The notes under the pieces were generated by a model. It saw only the letters and a list, made by a program, of their open reading frames with translations, was not told the DNA's origin and did not search any database. 64,000 bases of DNA. It comes from Clostridia bacterium. Its GTDB lineage: Bacteria; Bacillota; Clostridia; Lachnospirales; Anaerotignaceae. The translations under genes and the position numbers were made by a program. Location of the stretch: positions 1-64,000 of the forward strand of contig JALCQR010000010.1 in the NCBI GenBank assembly GCA_022651385.1, read 5' to 3'. This document shows, piece by piece, positions 8,513 through 16,216 of the stretch (its first letter is position 1; each line of letters opens with the position of its first letter).

Positions 8513-8555
8513 AAAAAGACAAACCGTAAAAGCATATTTCCGATTTGTCTTTTTT
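8513..8555. terminator. Bidirectional terminator between 7352 and 8564 genes
   Basis: Inverted repeat AAAAAGACAAA (8513-8523) / TTTGTCTTTTT (8544-8554) with A and T tails, between convergent genes. Confidence 0.8.
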
Positions 8556-8563
8556 AATTCAAA

Positions 8564-8866
8564 TTAGTTGTAAAATCCATTTTCACATAAAACCTGCAAA
8601 CAGTAATTTACATCACTATCAGAAAACAGTCCGCCGTATTTTTTCTCAGTTACCAAGGTTTCTGCCGAAAGTTCCAGATGTCCGGCTTTTTTCAAAGCAT
8701 AAAATCCGTCTGAAATTCTGTTCTTTCTTATTATCTCTTTTATTGTTTCAACAGCTCCGTATCTGTCAATATCAGACAGCAGTTTCTTTTGCAAACATCC
8801 ATACTCTTTTTCGGCTTTTGCACAGTTTTCTAATAATTCCGTTTTAAATTCATCAGCTTCTGTCAT
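8564..8866 (-). CDS. Conserved hypothetical protein, 100 residues
   Basis: I do not recognise the function. The protein is soluble, mixed charge and mostly helical in appearance. Its C-terminal half (RISDGFYALKKAGHLELSAE ... YGGLFSDSDVNYCLQVLCENGFY) resembles a small domain I have seen in stand-alone hypothetical proteins that cannot be named with confidence. A strong AGGAGG site precedes the ATG, supporting real expression. It lies 14 bases downstream of the CocE-like hydrolase stop... more exactly, its start is 14 bases before that gene's end on the same strand, so the two are probably co-transcribed. Confidence 0.7.
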   Translation of the reverse strand: MTEADEFKTELLENCAKAEKEYGCLQKKLLSDIDRYGAVETIKEIIRKNRISDGFYALKKAGHLELSAETLVTEKKYGGLFSDSDVNYCLQVLCENGFYN

Positions 8867-8880
8867 ATATTCCTCCTAAA

Positions 8881-10566
8881 TTAAAACTCTATTCTTCCTC
8901 CGAAAATTACCTGCTCAGCCGTTACGGGATTTTCTTCCCTGCTCCATATATTGTCTGTGTTGGGATGTATATGAAAAGCCGGAAAATCCGAGCTTGAAAT
9001 ATCGGCTCTTATTCTCATACCCTTTTTAATTTTGGCAAATACACGCACCAGTTTATAGTGCAGTGTTATTTTTTCATTTGGAATATAAATGTTTTTCCCC
9101 TCGTTTTGGCTTATTATTGTCATTATGCCCTGACGCAGAAAATATGCCTGTCCGTTTTCATTTACAATGCTTATTTTCACTGAAAACGCTGTGTCCTTGG
9201 CACTGCTTGCCACATCAAGCCATATTTCAATTGGTTTTTCTATATAAACGTCATATTTAAAAGACTCCGATAAAAATGTAATTACGTCTTTTCTGTAATC
9301 AGGCTTAGGCTGCAATCTTCGGCCCTCAGTTGTTTTTTTATCCTTGTGGTACATGTAATCAGTCATTATTACTTCACTTCCGCATGTAGGAACAGGAAAT
9401 TTCGGATTATAAAGATATTTAATAATATTCATGTTTAAATGTTTTTTGCAGAGCATTTTATTATCGGTATCAAAAAACAAAGTACACTTTTTATTATCTT
9501 CAAAAGGATATGAAAAATCCATATAATTGTTTTTTCCGTAAACATAAGCTCTTATTTTTCCAAGAGGAGTTTCCTGAAAAAAGTCACGCCCCTTAAGAAA
9601 ATGTCCGAACCAGTTAAGTTTGCTTTTTATAAATTTCTTTCCTGTAAAGCTGAAAGCATTAGGAGTATCTATATCAGCACAAAGCTGCTGCTTGTGATTT
9701 GTAGGAGTAATTATCATAAGGCTCTTTTCCCGTGTGGCCTCAGGCAGATTTTCCCACGAATGAAACATGCCGTCAAAATGCGGGTCATACCATCCGGCAT
9801 GCATAAGAACAGGCACTTTTATTTTTTTGGAAATATCGGGAAGTATTCCATATGCGCCACTGTTCCAGATATCAGCTGTGTGGTCAACACTTGTAATCCA
9901 GTCACGATACCAGTCTATTTTCTGCCCGAAAACGGCCTCGTCTGCCCTTATAGCAGGAGAAAAATGAAGCATTTTGTTATATGCCTCGTCACCTTTATCT
10001 TCAAACCCCTTTACGCCGCTGTTGTAAGCAAGCCAGCCTGCGTAAGCCTCAAAATGAAACATCCTGCCGCTGTACATAAGCGGATATCTGTAAGGAGAAT
10101 ATACTTCAATATTAAGTGTCTTTACCTCAGGGGGAAGGATATCTGCCAAAAGATATTGGTTCATAGACAAATAGCTTGTGCCTGTAAGAGCTATGTTTCC
10201 GTCACACCAAGGCTGATTTTTAAGCCAGTTTAAAGTATCCTCGCCGTCGTCTCTTTCATGCTTTGCCGGCACCCATTCTCCTTCGCTTTCAAAACATCCG
10301 CGGCAGTCCTGTGCTATACATATATATCCGTAAAACGACATTTCGTGAAAAAATCTCAGGCTGCTCATGCCATAAGGTGTGCGCATAAGTATGCATGGAA
10401 GACTCTTATAATCACCGATTGGAAAAGAAACATGACACATAAGCTTACATCCGTCACGCATATGTACATTAAAGTCTTTAATTTTTATATCTTTGTAATA
10501 AGGCTTTTCAAGCCCGTTTGTAATTTCTTTAAAATATGGTTTTTTTAACTCTTCTTCAAAATTCAT
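8881..10566 (-). CDS. CocE/NonD-family hydrolase (X-Pro dipeptidyl-peptidase S15 fold)
   Basis: 561 residues. N-terminal alpha/beta-hydrolase domain with nucleophile elbow GTSYLS (Ser), followed by the acid-bearing loop GWYDPHFDGM and the catalytic His region TPTNHKQ. The oxyanion-side motif RTPYG (about residue 62) and the DCRGCFESEGEW stretch are typical of CocE-like enzymes. The C-terminal part is a jelly-roll beta domain (for example the ITLHYKLVR and MRIRADISSSDFPAF segments). Family members are serine esterases or amidases such as cocaine esterase and glutaryl-7-ACA acylase; the substrate here is unknown. The start is taken six codons inside the longest frame because GGAAGG precedes that ATG. 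No signal peptide, so cytoplasmic. Confidence 0.88.
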   Translation of the reverse strand: MNFEEELKKPYFKEITNGLEKPYYKDIKIKDFNVHMRDGCKLMCHVSFPIGDYKSLPCILMRTPYGMSSLRFFHEMSFYGYICIAQDCRGCFESEGEWVPAKHERDDGEDTLNWLKNQPWCDGNIALTGTSYLSMNQYLLADILPPEVKTLNIEVYSPYRYPLMYSGRMFHFEAYAGWLAYNSGVKGFEDKGDEAYNKMLHFSPAIRADEAVFGQKIDWYRDWITSVDHTADIWNSGAYGILPDISKKIKVPVLMHAGWYDPHFDGMFHSWENLPEATREKSLMIITPTNHKQQLCADIDTPNAFSFTGKKFIKSKLNWFGHFLKGRDFFQETPLGKIRAYVYGKNNYMDFSYPFEDNKKCTLFFDTDNKMLCKKHLNMNIIKYLYNPKFPVPTCGSEVIMTDYMYHKDKKTTEGRRLQPKPDYRKDVITFLSESFKYDVYIEKPIEIWLDVASSAKDTAFSVKISIVNENGQAYFLRQGIMTIISQNEGKNIYIPNEKITLHYKLVRVFAKIKKGMRIRADISSSDFPAFHIHPNTDNIWSREENPVTAEQVIFGGRIEF

Positions 10567-10611
10567 TTTTATTTGACCTTCCATCTTAAATACATTAAAA
10601 ACATATATATA

Positions 10612-10839
10612 TTATATCGTTTTTTCGGTATGGCTGCAATTGCATATAAAAAAGACATGCCTATATCGCATGCCATGATAAGTTGTTGCAGTAGTAGCTT
10701 TTGTATCTCTAAATTCTAATTTTACATTTTCATTTTTATCAAACTTTAAATATTTTAAACCAGTAAAAATATTAAAAGAAATATTTAAAATTAAATATAA
10801 TGTTAAAAATATACTTATCAACTTTCTTAAAATTTTCAA
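10612..10839 (-). CDS. Doubtful small ORF, possibly a membrane peptide
   Basis: 75 codons from a TTG start with only a weak upstream purine stretch. A hydrophobic N-terminus (about residues 8-27) is followed by charged sequence and no recognisable motif. It occupies the space between the 10910 gene and the CocE-like gene. It may be random open frame in AT-rich DNA; I list it only because nothing else explains the gap. Confidence 0.2.
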   Translation of the reverse strand: MKILRKLISIFLTLYLILNISFNIFTGLKYLKFDKNENVKLEFRDTKATTATTYHGMRYRHVFFICNCSHTEKTI

Positions 10840-10867
10840 ATAAATCTTTCTTTCATATATTAACTTT

Positions 10868-10899
10868 AAAGACTGTCAACATTAAATTGACAGTCTTTA
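10868..10899 (-). terminator. Terminator of the 10910 gene
   Basis: Perfect 12-bp stem AAAGACTGTCAA / TTGACAGTCTTT with an 8-base loop. A diverged copy lies after the paralogue at 12450-12479. Confidence 0.78.
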
Positions 10900-10909
10900 T
10901 AAATTCTAA

Positions 10910-12037
10910 TTAATTTTCTGCAGTAATTGAACCAAAATCCAAGTAATCTGCGTCTATTGTCATATCTGAACCATCTGAATCCCTACTCGCAGTGTCACAT
11001 TCTAAGTCAGCATATCCTGAATACCAAGTATTAGTTTTTAATGATGAATCCACCCCATCATAAAGTTTTGCAGTTGACACTTTATCTGAATTTATTCTAA
11101 ATCTTACCCAACATCTCATGCTATATGTTCCAACAGACATATAAGTAGTAGATGGCTCAAGATAATAATCACCCTCGATTATTAAATGATTATCTTTAAG
11201 ATATTGAGCATATGTATCTAATTCTTTTGAATAATCTGAGACATAATTGTCATCCTTATCTCCCCAAAATCCTGTAGGATATGTTTGCGTTAAACTGTAA
11301 ACCCATGAATCTGTAACAGTTCTGTAATCAACATTAAGCCTTAACTCAAGATTCTTCTCAAAAAGCTTTTTCCATGTTTCAATATTTGCAGGTGTTGCCA
11401 AACGGTCTGAACTAATTTTATTTGGATATAAATAATTTATTCCTTCAACTGGTGTTTTGTGCCAAGTAGTCGTATCTTGATAAAACTCTATACAGGAATA
11501 CATTGAGTTCGGTACAGAGTTTAAGATATATGAGAACTTAGATGCGTTAGATGGAAGATTTGTTGTTCTCTCAAGACGTCCATAGGCATCGTATTTCTGC
11601 CCACTGTCTGTTGGCAACGCTAAAGTAATAAATATTTTATTGTCTTTTTCGTCATAAATTACACTTGCACCAAGTGCATCTTTAATGAATCTTACTGGAA
11701 CATAAGCTACACCATCATTTAAAATAGGTGCTTCCTCAAGATTTACTGATGATGAATTAATATGTATCTCCGGATTATTAATTTTAATCTTAATTGTCTT
11801 AGTTTCATAAACCATTGTAAATGTAGAATCTGATTGGTTCCACGTTAAAGTTGCACCTATGTTATTTGCAAGTGCTCCTAACGGAATATAGTTGTAACCG
11901 TCTTTGTTAAATGGTGAATTCTGTAATAACATCTTATTATTGTTTAAATAAACTCTCGGTATTGTATTTGCATATGTGCTGAAAGCACATCCAAACGTTA
12001 AAACAACTGATAACACTAACCCCAAAATTTTCTTCAT
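10910..12037 (-). CDS. Secreted protein with copper-amine-oxidase-N-like domain (copy 2 of tandem pair)
   Basis: 375 residues. Signal peptide about 1-23 (cleavage after STYA). Residues about 26-138 form a copper amine oxidase N-terminal-like domain, recognised by NNKMLLQNSPF, GYNYIPLGALANNIGA, ILNDGVAYVPVRFIKDALGA and KIFITLALP. In other Firmicutes this domain is a cell-surface module and does not imply amine-oxidase activity. The remaining 230 residues (from YGRLERTTNLPSNASKFSYI) are an unrecognised domain rich in Tyr, Trp and Ser. Excellent ribosome site (AGGAGG). It is about three-quarters identical to the neighbour at 12490, and the duplicated unit includes promoter and terminators. Confidence 0.82.
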   Translation of the reverse strand: MKKILGLVLSVVLTFGCAFSTYANTIPRVYLNNNKMLLQNSPFNKDGYNYIPLGALANNIGATLTWNQSDSTFTMVYETKTIKIKINNPEIHINSSSVNLEEAPILNDGVAYVPVRFIKDALGASVIYDEKDNKIFITLALPTDSGQKYDAYGRLERTTNLPSNASKFSYILNSVPNSMYSCIEFYQDTTTWHKTPVEGINYLYPNKISSDRLATPANIETWKKLFEKNLELRLNVDYRTVTDSWVYSLTQTYPTGFWGDKDDNYVSDYSKELDTYAQYLKDNHLIIEGDYYLEPSTTYMSVGTYSMRCWVRFRINSDKVSTAKLYDGVDSSLKTNTWYSGYADLECDTASRDSDGSDMTIDADYLDFGSITAEN

Positions 12038-12086
12038 AAATCATTCCTCCTGATTTTTCTTTATATGTCATATATCGGCATAATAA

Positions 12087-12114
12087 ATTATAAACTTAGC
12101 CTTTATATAAACAA
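12087..12114 (-). promoter_or_regulatory. Promoter of the 10910 gene
   Basis: Minus-strand TTGTTT (12109-12114), 16 bases, TATAAT (12087-12092). The same block precedes the paralogue near 13679-13706. Confidence 0.55.
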
Positions 12115-12123
12115 AACACTATA

Positions 12124-12157
12124 AAAACGGCAGCCTCTTTTAACAGAAACTGCCGGT
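12124..12157 (-). terminator. Duplicated copy of the transporter-operon terminator
   Basis: Minus-strand stem CCGGCAGTTTCT / AGAGGCTGCCG followed by TTTTTA. It is nearly identical to the terminator at 13726-13761 and marks the upstream edge of the duplicated unit. Confidence 0.65.
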
Positions 12158-12159
12158 TC

Positions 12160-12448
12160 AGACTGTCGAAATAATTATTGTCAAAAGTAATTCTGAACAA
12201 AAATAATTATTTGGGCAAAGCCTATCAAAGTAGCTCAAACCTTCACTTTCAGTAATTTTGCTAAAGCAAAATCCGCCTGCGGCGTCCGCATATCTTTGCG
12301 GTACTAAAAGGCTTGCAAGGTCAGAATCCTGTCGGGTTTAACTACTTTCAAGTACATTTTTAAAGGTTTAGGGAAGCTTTTTGCAAGTGAAAAAGCTCCC
12401 CATAAATTATTCTTTTGTATAATTTAAATATAGGTTTTTCTACACGCT
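12160..12448. repeat. Probable dispersed intergenic repeat between the paralogues
   Basis: This stretch is absent from the upstream side of the other copy and has mixed composition with three hairpins: attttgcTaaagcaaaat (about 12257), the cgcctgcggcg/tgcgg block (about 12281-12301) and gggaagcttttt/aaaaagctccc (about 12371-12401). No gene-like frame is present. The arrangement resembles an inserted non-coding repeat. That it occurs elsewhere in the genome is inference. Confidence 0.45.
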
Positions 12449-12449
12449 G

Positions 12450-12479
12450 AGACTGTCAATGTTAAATTGGCAGTCTTTA
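12450..12479 (-). terminator. Terminator of the 12490 gene
   Basis: AGACTGTCAA / TTGGCAGTCT stem with one wobble; copy of the hairpin at 10868-10899. Confidence 0.7.
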
Positions 12480-12489
12480 TAAATTCTAA

Positions 12490-13629
12490 TTAATTTTCTG
12501 CAGTAATTGAACCGAAATACATGTAATCGTGTTCCATAGTAATATCTGAACCATCTGAATACATACTATCATCGAAACATGATAAGTCAGTATATCCTGA
12601 ATACCAAGTATTAGTATCTAATGATACATCCTGCACTCCATCATAAAGTTTTGCAGTTGACACTTTATCTGAATTTATTCTGAATCTTACCCAACATCTC
12701 ATGCTATATGTTCCAACAGACATATTAGCAGTAGATGGCTCAACATAGTAATCACCCTCGATTGCTAAATGATTATCTTTAAGATATTGAACATATTTTT
12801 TTAATTCTTTTGGATATTTTGAGGAATAATTACCATCCTTATACTTCCAGCCTTCCCACCATCCTGTAGGGTATGTTTGCGTTAAATTGTTAATCCATGA
12901 ATCCGTAACAGTTCTGTAACTAACATTAAGTCTTAACTCAAGATTCTTCTCAAAAAGCTTTTTACATGATTCAATATTTGAAGGTGTTGCCCAAGGGTCT
13001 GAACTGATTTTATTTGGATATAAATAATTTATTCCCTCAACTGGCGTTATTTCCCAAGAATGTTTATCTTGATAAAACTCTATATCTGAATACATTGAAT
13101 TCGGTACAGAGTTTAAGATATATGAAAACTTAGATGCATTTGATGGAAGATTTGTTGTACGTTCTAAACGCCCATAAGAGTCATAAACTTGACCATCTTC
13201 TTTAGGCAAGTCTAAAGAAATATATATTTGATTATCCGGTGCATAGTAAGTAACATCTGCACCTAAGGCGTCTTTAATGAAACTAACTGGAGCATAAGCA
13301 ACACCATCTTTAAGTATTGGTGGTTCTTCAAGATTTGTTATAGAAGAGTTAATGTGAATCTCTGCATCATTAATTCTCATTTCAATATTGTTTGTTCCGT
13401 AAGTCATAGTAATAGTTGAATCTGATGAACCCCATTTGAGAGTTGCACCGATGTTGTCAGCCAAGGCTCTAAGTGGAATATAATTACATCCATTTTGACT
13501 GAACGGAGAGTTCTGTAAGAGCATCTTATTATTGTTTAAATAAACTCTCGGTATTGTATTTGCATATGTGCTGAAAGCACATCCAAGCGTTAAAACAACT
13601 GATAACACTAGCCCCCAAATTTTCTTCAT
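12490..13629 (-). CDS. Secreted protein with copper-amine-oxidase-N-like domain (copy 1 of tandem pair)
   Basis: 379 residues, same architecture as the 10910 gene: signal peptide to about residue 23, copper-amine-oxidase-N-like module (about 26-138; CNYIPLRALADNIGA, VAYAPVSFIKDALGA) and a 240-residue unknown domain. Differences cluster in the stalk domain and in a short insertion (the WWEGWKYKDGNY region) of the C-terminal domain, while the signal peptide and the segment NMSVGTYSMRCWVRFRINSD are almost unchanged. It has its own promoter, ribosome site (AGGAGG) and terminator. Probably cell-surface or secreted; no enzymatic residues identified. Confidence 0.82.
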   Translation of the reverse strand: MKKIWGLVLSVVLTLGCAFSTYANTIPRVYLNNNKMLLQNSPFSQNGCNYIPLRALADNIGATLKWGSSDSTITMTYGTNNIEMRINDAEIHINSSITNLEEPPILKDGVAYAPVSFIKDALGADVTYYAPDNQIYISLDLPKEDGQVYDSYGRLERTTNLPSNASKFSYILNSVPNSMYSDIEFYQDKHSWEITPVEGINYLYPNKISSDPWATPSNIESCKKLFEKNLELRLNVSYRTVTDSWINNLTQTYPTGWWEGWKYKDGNYSSKYPKELKKYVQYLKDNHLAIEGDYYVEPSTANMSVGTYSMRCWVRFRINSDKVSTAKLYDGVQDVSLDTNTWYSGYTDLSCFDDSMYSDGSDITMEHDYMYFGSITAEN

Positions 13630-13725
13630 AAATCATTCCTCCTGATTTTTCTTTATATGTCATATATCGGCATAATAAATTATAAACTTAGCCTTTATAT
13701 AAACAATAAACAAAATAAATCACTA

Positions 13726-13761
13726 TAAAAACAGCAGCCTCTTTTAACAGAAACCGCCGTT
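13726..13761 (-). terminator. Terminator of the TPP-regulated transporter operon
   Basis: Minus-strand 13-bp stem with several G-T wobbles (AACGGCGGTTTCT / AGAGGCTGCTGTT) followed by TTTTTATAG, 10 bases after the permease stop. Confidence 0.75.
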
Positions 13762-13771
13762 TATTTTTAAC

Positions 13772-14515
13772 TCAAATTTCTTTTCTCCACTTTACAAATT
13801 TTTCCTCAAGCAGCTGAATTATTCCAACGCTTATCATGGCAACAGCCGAAAGAAGAACAATAGGAGCAAACACTCCGGCTCCGTCAAGCTGGCTCATCAT
13901 TCTTTTGCTGAAATATCCAAGCCCGCTTTGAGCTCCCAACCATTCCGCTATTGCAGCACCTATAATGCTTAAAGGTATTGCCATTTTTATAGCGGAGAAG
14001 AAATACGGCAGTGCCGAAGGCAGTTTAAGTTTAAGAAAAATATCTTTTTTGGAAGCACCGTATGTAATAAGCAGTTCTTCCATTTCACGTTTGCTTGATT
14101 TAAAACCGTCATACACTGTTATAGTTATAGGAAAGAAAGTAATTAAAATAGTAACAAGTACTTTGCTCCATATACTGTAGCCGAACCATAAAACAAAAAG
14201 CGGAGCAATTGCCGTTGTAGGTATTGTCTGCGACGCTATAACTATCGGATAAAGGGCGTCGGCGATTTTTTGATTCAGGTCCATAACTATTGCAATTCCA
14301 AGTCCCAATGCAACTGAGATAAGAAGCCCCAAAAATGTAACATTCATCGTAGCCGGAAGCTGTACCAAAAACAGTGTTTTTCTAAGTACCCAAATTTTTA
14401 TAATAATCTGTACAGGCGACGGTAATATATATGCCGCATTTATAATTTTTGCTATTATCTGCCAGAAAATAATAATTAGTATTGTAAGTAAAACAGCAGG
14501 TGTATTTTTTTTCAT
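13772..14515 (-). CDS. ABC transporter permease, probable thiamin-precursor uptake (ThiX-like)
   Basis: 247 residues with about six membrane helices and the binding-protein-dependent transport domain; the cytoplasmic EAA loop is visible as EELLITYGASKKDIFLKLKL (about residues 145-164). It belongs to the SsuC/TauC/ThiX permease group. The start overlaps the stop of the ATPase gene by 4 bases, so the two are translationally coupled. The TPP riboswitch upstream argues for a thiamin-related substrate such as hydroxymethylpyrimidine or formylaminopyrimidine. No substrate-binding protein gene is adjacent, which is unusual for this class. Confidence 0.85.
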   Translation of the reverse strand: MKKNTPAVLLTILIIIFWQIIAKIINAAYILPSPVQIIIKIWVLRKTLFLVQLPATMNVTFLGLLISVALGLGIAIVMDLNQKIADALYPIVIASQTIPTTAIAPLFVLWFGYSIWSKVLVTILITFFPITITVYDGFKSSKREMEELLITYGASKKDIFLKLKLPSALPYFFSAIKMAIPLSIIGAAIAEWLGAQSGLGYFSKRMMSQLDGAGVFAPIVLLSAVAMISVGIIQLLEEKFVKWRKEI

Positions 14516-15264
14516 ACTGCCGCCTCCTGTCTGAGTTTCTTTATAAGCATTGCCTTCATATCTCCGATATCACTGCGTTTCATATCGTCTCTGTTTCTCG
14601 GATATGAGAGCGGAACTTTGCATTCCTCGAAATGCGAAACCGGTCTGTCAGTTATAATAAAAATTTTCTTTGACAGAAAAATAGCTTCCTCAACATCATG
14701 TGTTACAAAAAGCACAGTTTTTTTATGTTTCTGCCATTCATCAAGCAGCCATTCCTGAAGCCCCATTCTCGTAATCGAGTCCAGAGCGGAAAACGGCTCG
14801 TCAAGCAGCATAAGGTCGGCTCCCGAAAGCAAAGTTCTTGCAAAAGATGCTCTTTGTTTCATTCCTCCAGAAAGGTCTTTCGGGTATTTGTCACGGTACT
14901 CATAAAGCCCTACTTCTTTTAACACTTCACATGCTTTCTCATGCATTTCAGTCTTGTTTATTTTTTGTATTTCCATTGGCATACATATATTTTTTTCAAT
15001 TGTCCTCCATGGAAAAAGTAAATCTTTCTGCGGCATATAAGCACTGTAGTTTTTAATATCGGCAATATTTTTTCCGTCAACGCTTATGCTTCCTCTCTGT
15101 GCTTTCTCAAGACCGTTTATAAGCCTGAAAACCGTACTTTTTCCGCATCCGCTGGCACCTATAACGGAAATAAAATCCCCGTCGTCCACCTCAAAACTAA
15201 GGCCATCTATCATAGGCTCGTTATCTTCATCATATTTAAAGTATACATTGTCAAATTTAAGCAT
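14512..15264 (-). CDS. ABC transporter ATPase, probable thiamin-precursor uptake (ThiZ-like)
   Basis: 250 residues. Walker A GASGCGKST (about 36-44), Q-loop YMPQKDLLFPW, signature LSGGMKQR, Walker B LMLLDEPFSALD, switch His FVTHDVEEA. It closely follows the nitrate/sulfonate/taurine-type ATPase family, to which ThiZ belongs. It is the first gene after the TPP riboswitch and its terminator; the ribosome site AGGAG is just downstream of that terminator. It energises the permease encoded by the overlapping downstream gene. Confidence 0.88.
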   Translation of the reverse strand: MLKFDNVYFKYDEDNEPMIDGLSFEVDDGDFISVIGASGCGKSTVFRLINGLEKAQRGSISVDGKNIADIKNYSAYMPQKDLLFPWRTIEKNICMPMEIQKINKTEMHEKACEVLKEVGLYEYRDKYPKDLSGGMKQRASFARTLLSGADLMLLDEPFSALDSITRMGLQEWLLDEWQKHKKTVLFVTHDVEEAIFLSKKIFIITDRPVSHFEECKVPLSYPRNRDDMKRSDIGDMKAMLIKKLRQEAAV

Positions 15265-15282
15265 ATCTCTACTCCTTTATAT

Positions 15283-15311
15283 AAAAAAAACTTCCTCTGC
15301 ATAAGGAAGTT
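15283..15311 (-). terminator. Riboswitch-controlled terminator
   Basis: Minus-strand stem AACTTCC / GGAAGTT, 9-base loop, then eight T, between the TPP aptamer and the ATPase ribosome site. This is the expression platform of the riboswitch: TPP binding should favour this hairpin. Confidence 0.85.
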
Positions 15312-15330
15312 TAAAAAGCAAAATTTTAAG

Positions 15331-15402
15331 CAAATCCCTACGATGGTTCTAACCATATCAGGTTCTACGGGTATTTCTCAGCATGTATCATGCACCCCAA
15401 TG
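15331..15402 (-). promoter_or_regulatory. TPP riboswitch (THI element)
   Basis: Minus strand shows the conserved aptamer blocks in order: GGGGTGC, CTGAGA, ATACCC, GAACCTGAT, GGTTAGAACCATCGTAGGGA. All canonical TPP-riboswitch elements are present, with a compact P3. It precedes the ABC ATPase/permease pair with a terminator between, so transport is repressed when TPP is abundant. Confidence 0.95.
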
Positions 15403-15668
15403 CAATTAGTATTATATAACAAAATAATAAAAAAGTACATATTGTTTAAATTTTTACTATATTTAATTTAATTGTATAATTTTTTTACAAATTCCATTAA
15501 TTACGTAAAAATGTATATTTTTTAACATTCATTTTTCTGTTAATCTCTATACTTATTTGCGTAATAAAAGATTATATATACTATATAAAATACATATTTC
15601 ATATATTGTGTCTTATATTTAATATTTATATGCTTTTTGGCATATAATTAAAAAGTGCAATTTATATA

Positions 15669-15697
15669 TTGCAATTTATATAAAAATGTAATATAAT
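15669..15697 (+). promoter_or_regulatory. Promoter of the candidate small RNA
   Basis: TTGCAA (15669-15674), 17 bases, perfect TATAAT (15692-15697). No plus-strand gene follows before the terminator at 15767-15802. Confidence 0.5.
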
Positions 15698-15703
15698 GTT
15701 AAA

Positions 15704-15802
15704 CAAAAGTCAAACAATCTTTTAAATATGCCAACCTAATACCTTATATATACCACATATAAGAGGCAGAATCGAAAATCCCATTTCGGTTCTGTTTTTT
15801 TT
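15704..15802 (+). ncRNA. Candidate small RNA of about 100 nt
   Basis: A plus-strand promoter (15669-15697) is followed 70 bases later by an orphan but very good intrinsic terminator: 11-12 bp stem (15767-15777 with 15784-15794), then eight T (15795-15802). No plus-strand coding frame ends at this terminator. A second hairpin, CTTATAT/ATATAAG (15743-15763), lies between. The interval lies between the TPP riboswitch and a small hypothetical gene, both on the other strand. Function and targets unknown. Confidence 0.45.
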
Positions 15803-15862
15803 ACATATAAATTCATGTCAGTATATCCACTTTTTGAATATGCAGTATGCCAAAAAAGCATA

Positions 15863-16123
15863 TCAGCAGGCAATATACCATTTTCCGCTGTCGGTATCCA
15901 CAACTATGTAATATTTTTTAGCTCCATTAAATTTAAACCTGTCATAATTATACATGCTTTGACATACAATGCCAAACATATCGGTAAGTTTAACACATAG
16001 TTCATTTATGTTTTCCGATAAAAGTCTCTGTATATCAGCCGCTTTAAAAAACTTAGGCGGCATAATATTCAATCCCCATTCTTCTGACGTAATAATATAG
16101 TTTTCCAAATCAAAATCGGTCAA
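15863..16123 (-). CDS. Small hypothetical protein, 86 residues
   Basis: Not recognised. A longer frame starts at an ATG at 16162 but without a ribosome site; AAAGAGGTG sits six bases before a TTG at 16123, which I take as the start. The product contains several aromatic residues (DRFKFNGAKKYYIVVDTDSGKWYIAC at the C-terminus, written here in part as KYYIVVDTDSGKWYIAC) that suggest a small beta-sheet domain. It is the last gene after the Na/Pi cotransporter but is separated from it by a hairpin, so probably its own unit. Confidence 0.6.
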   Translation of the reverse strand: MTDFDLENYIITSEEWGLNIMPPKFFKAADIQRLLSENINELCVKLTDMFGIVCQSMYNYDRFKFNGAKKYYIVVDTDSGKWYIAC

Positions 16124-16175
16124 ATTAATCACCTCTTTATTAATTATAAACGGGAAATTCATTTTCGTATACTAT

Positions 16176-16212
16176 AAAAGACCGTATAAACTTTTTCGTC
16201 CAAACGGCCTTT
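16176..16212 (-). terminator. Probable terminator of the Na/Pi cotransporter gene
   Basis: Minus-strand AAAGGCCGT / ACGGTCTTTT stem with an 18-base loop and a short T tail; moderate quality. Confidence 0.55.
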
Positions 16213-16216
16213 ATAA

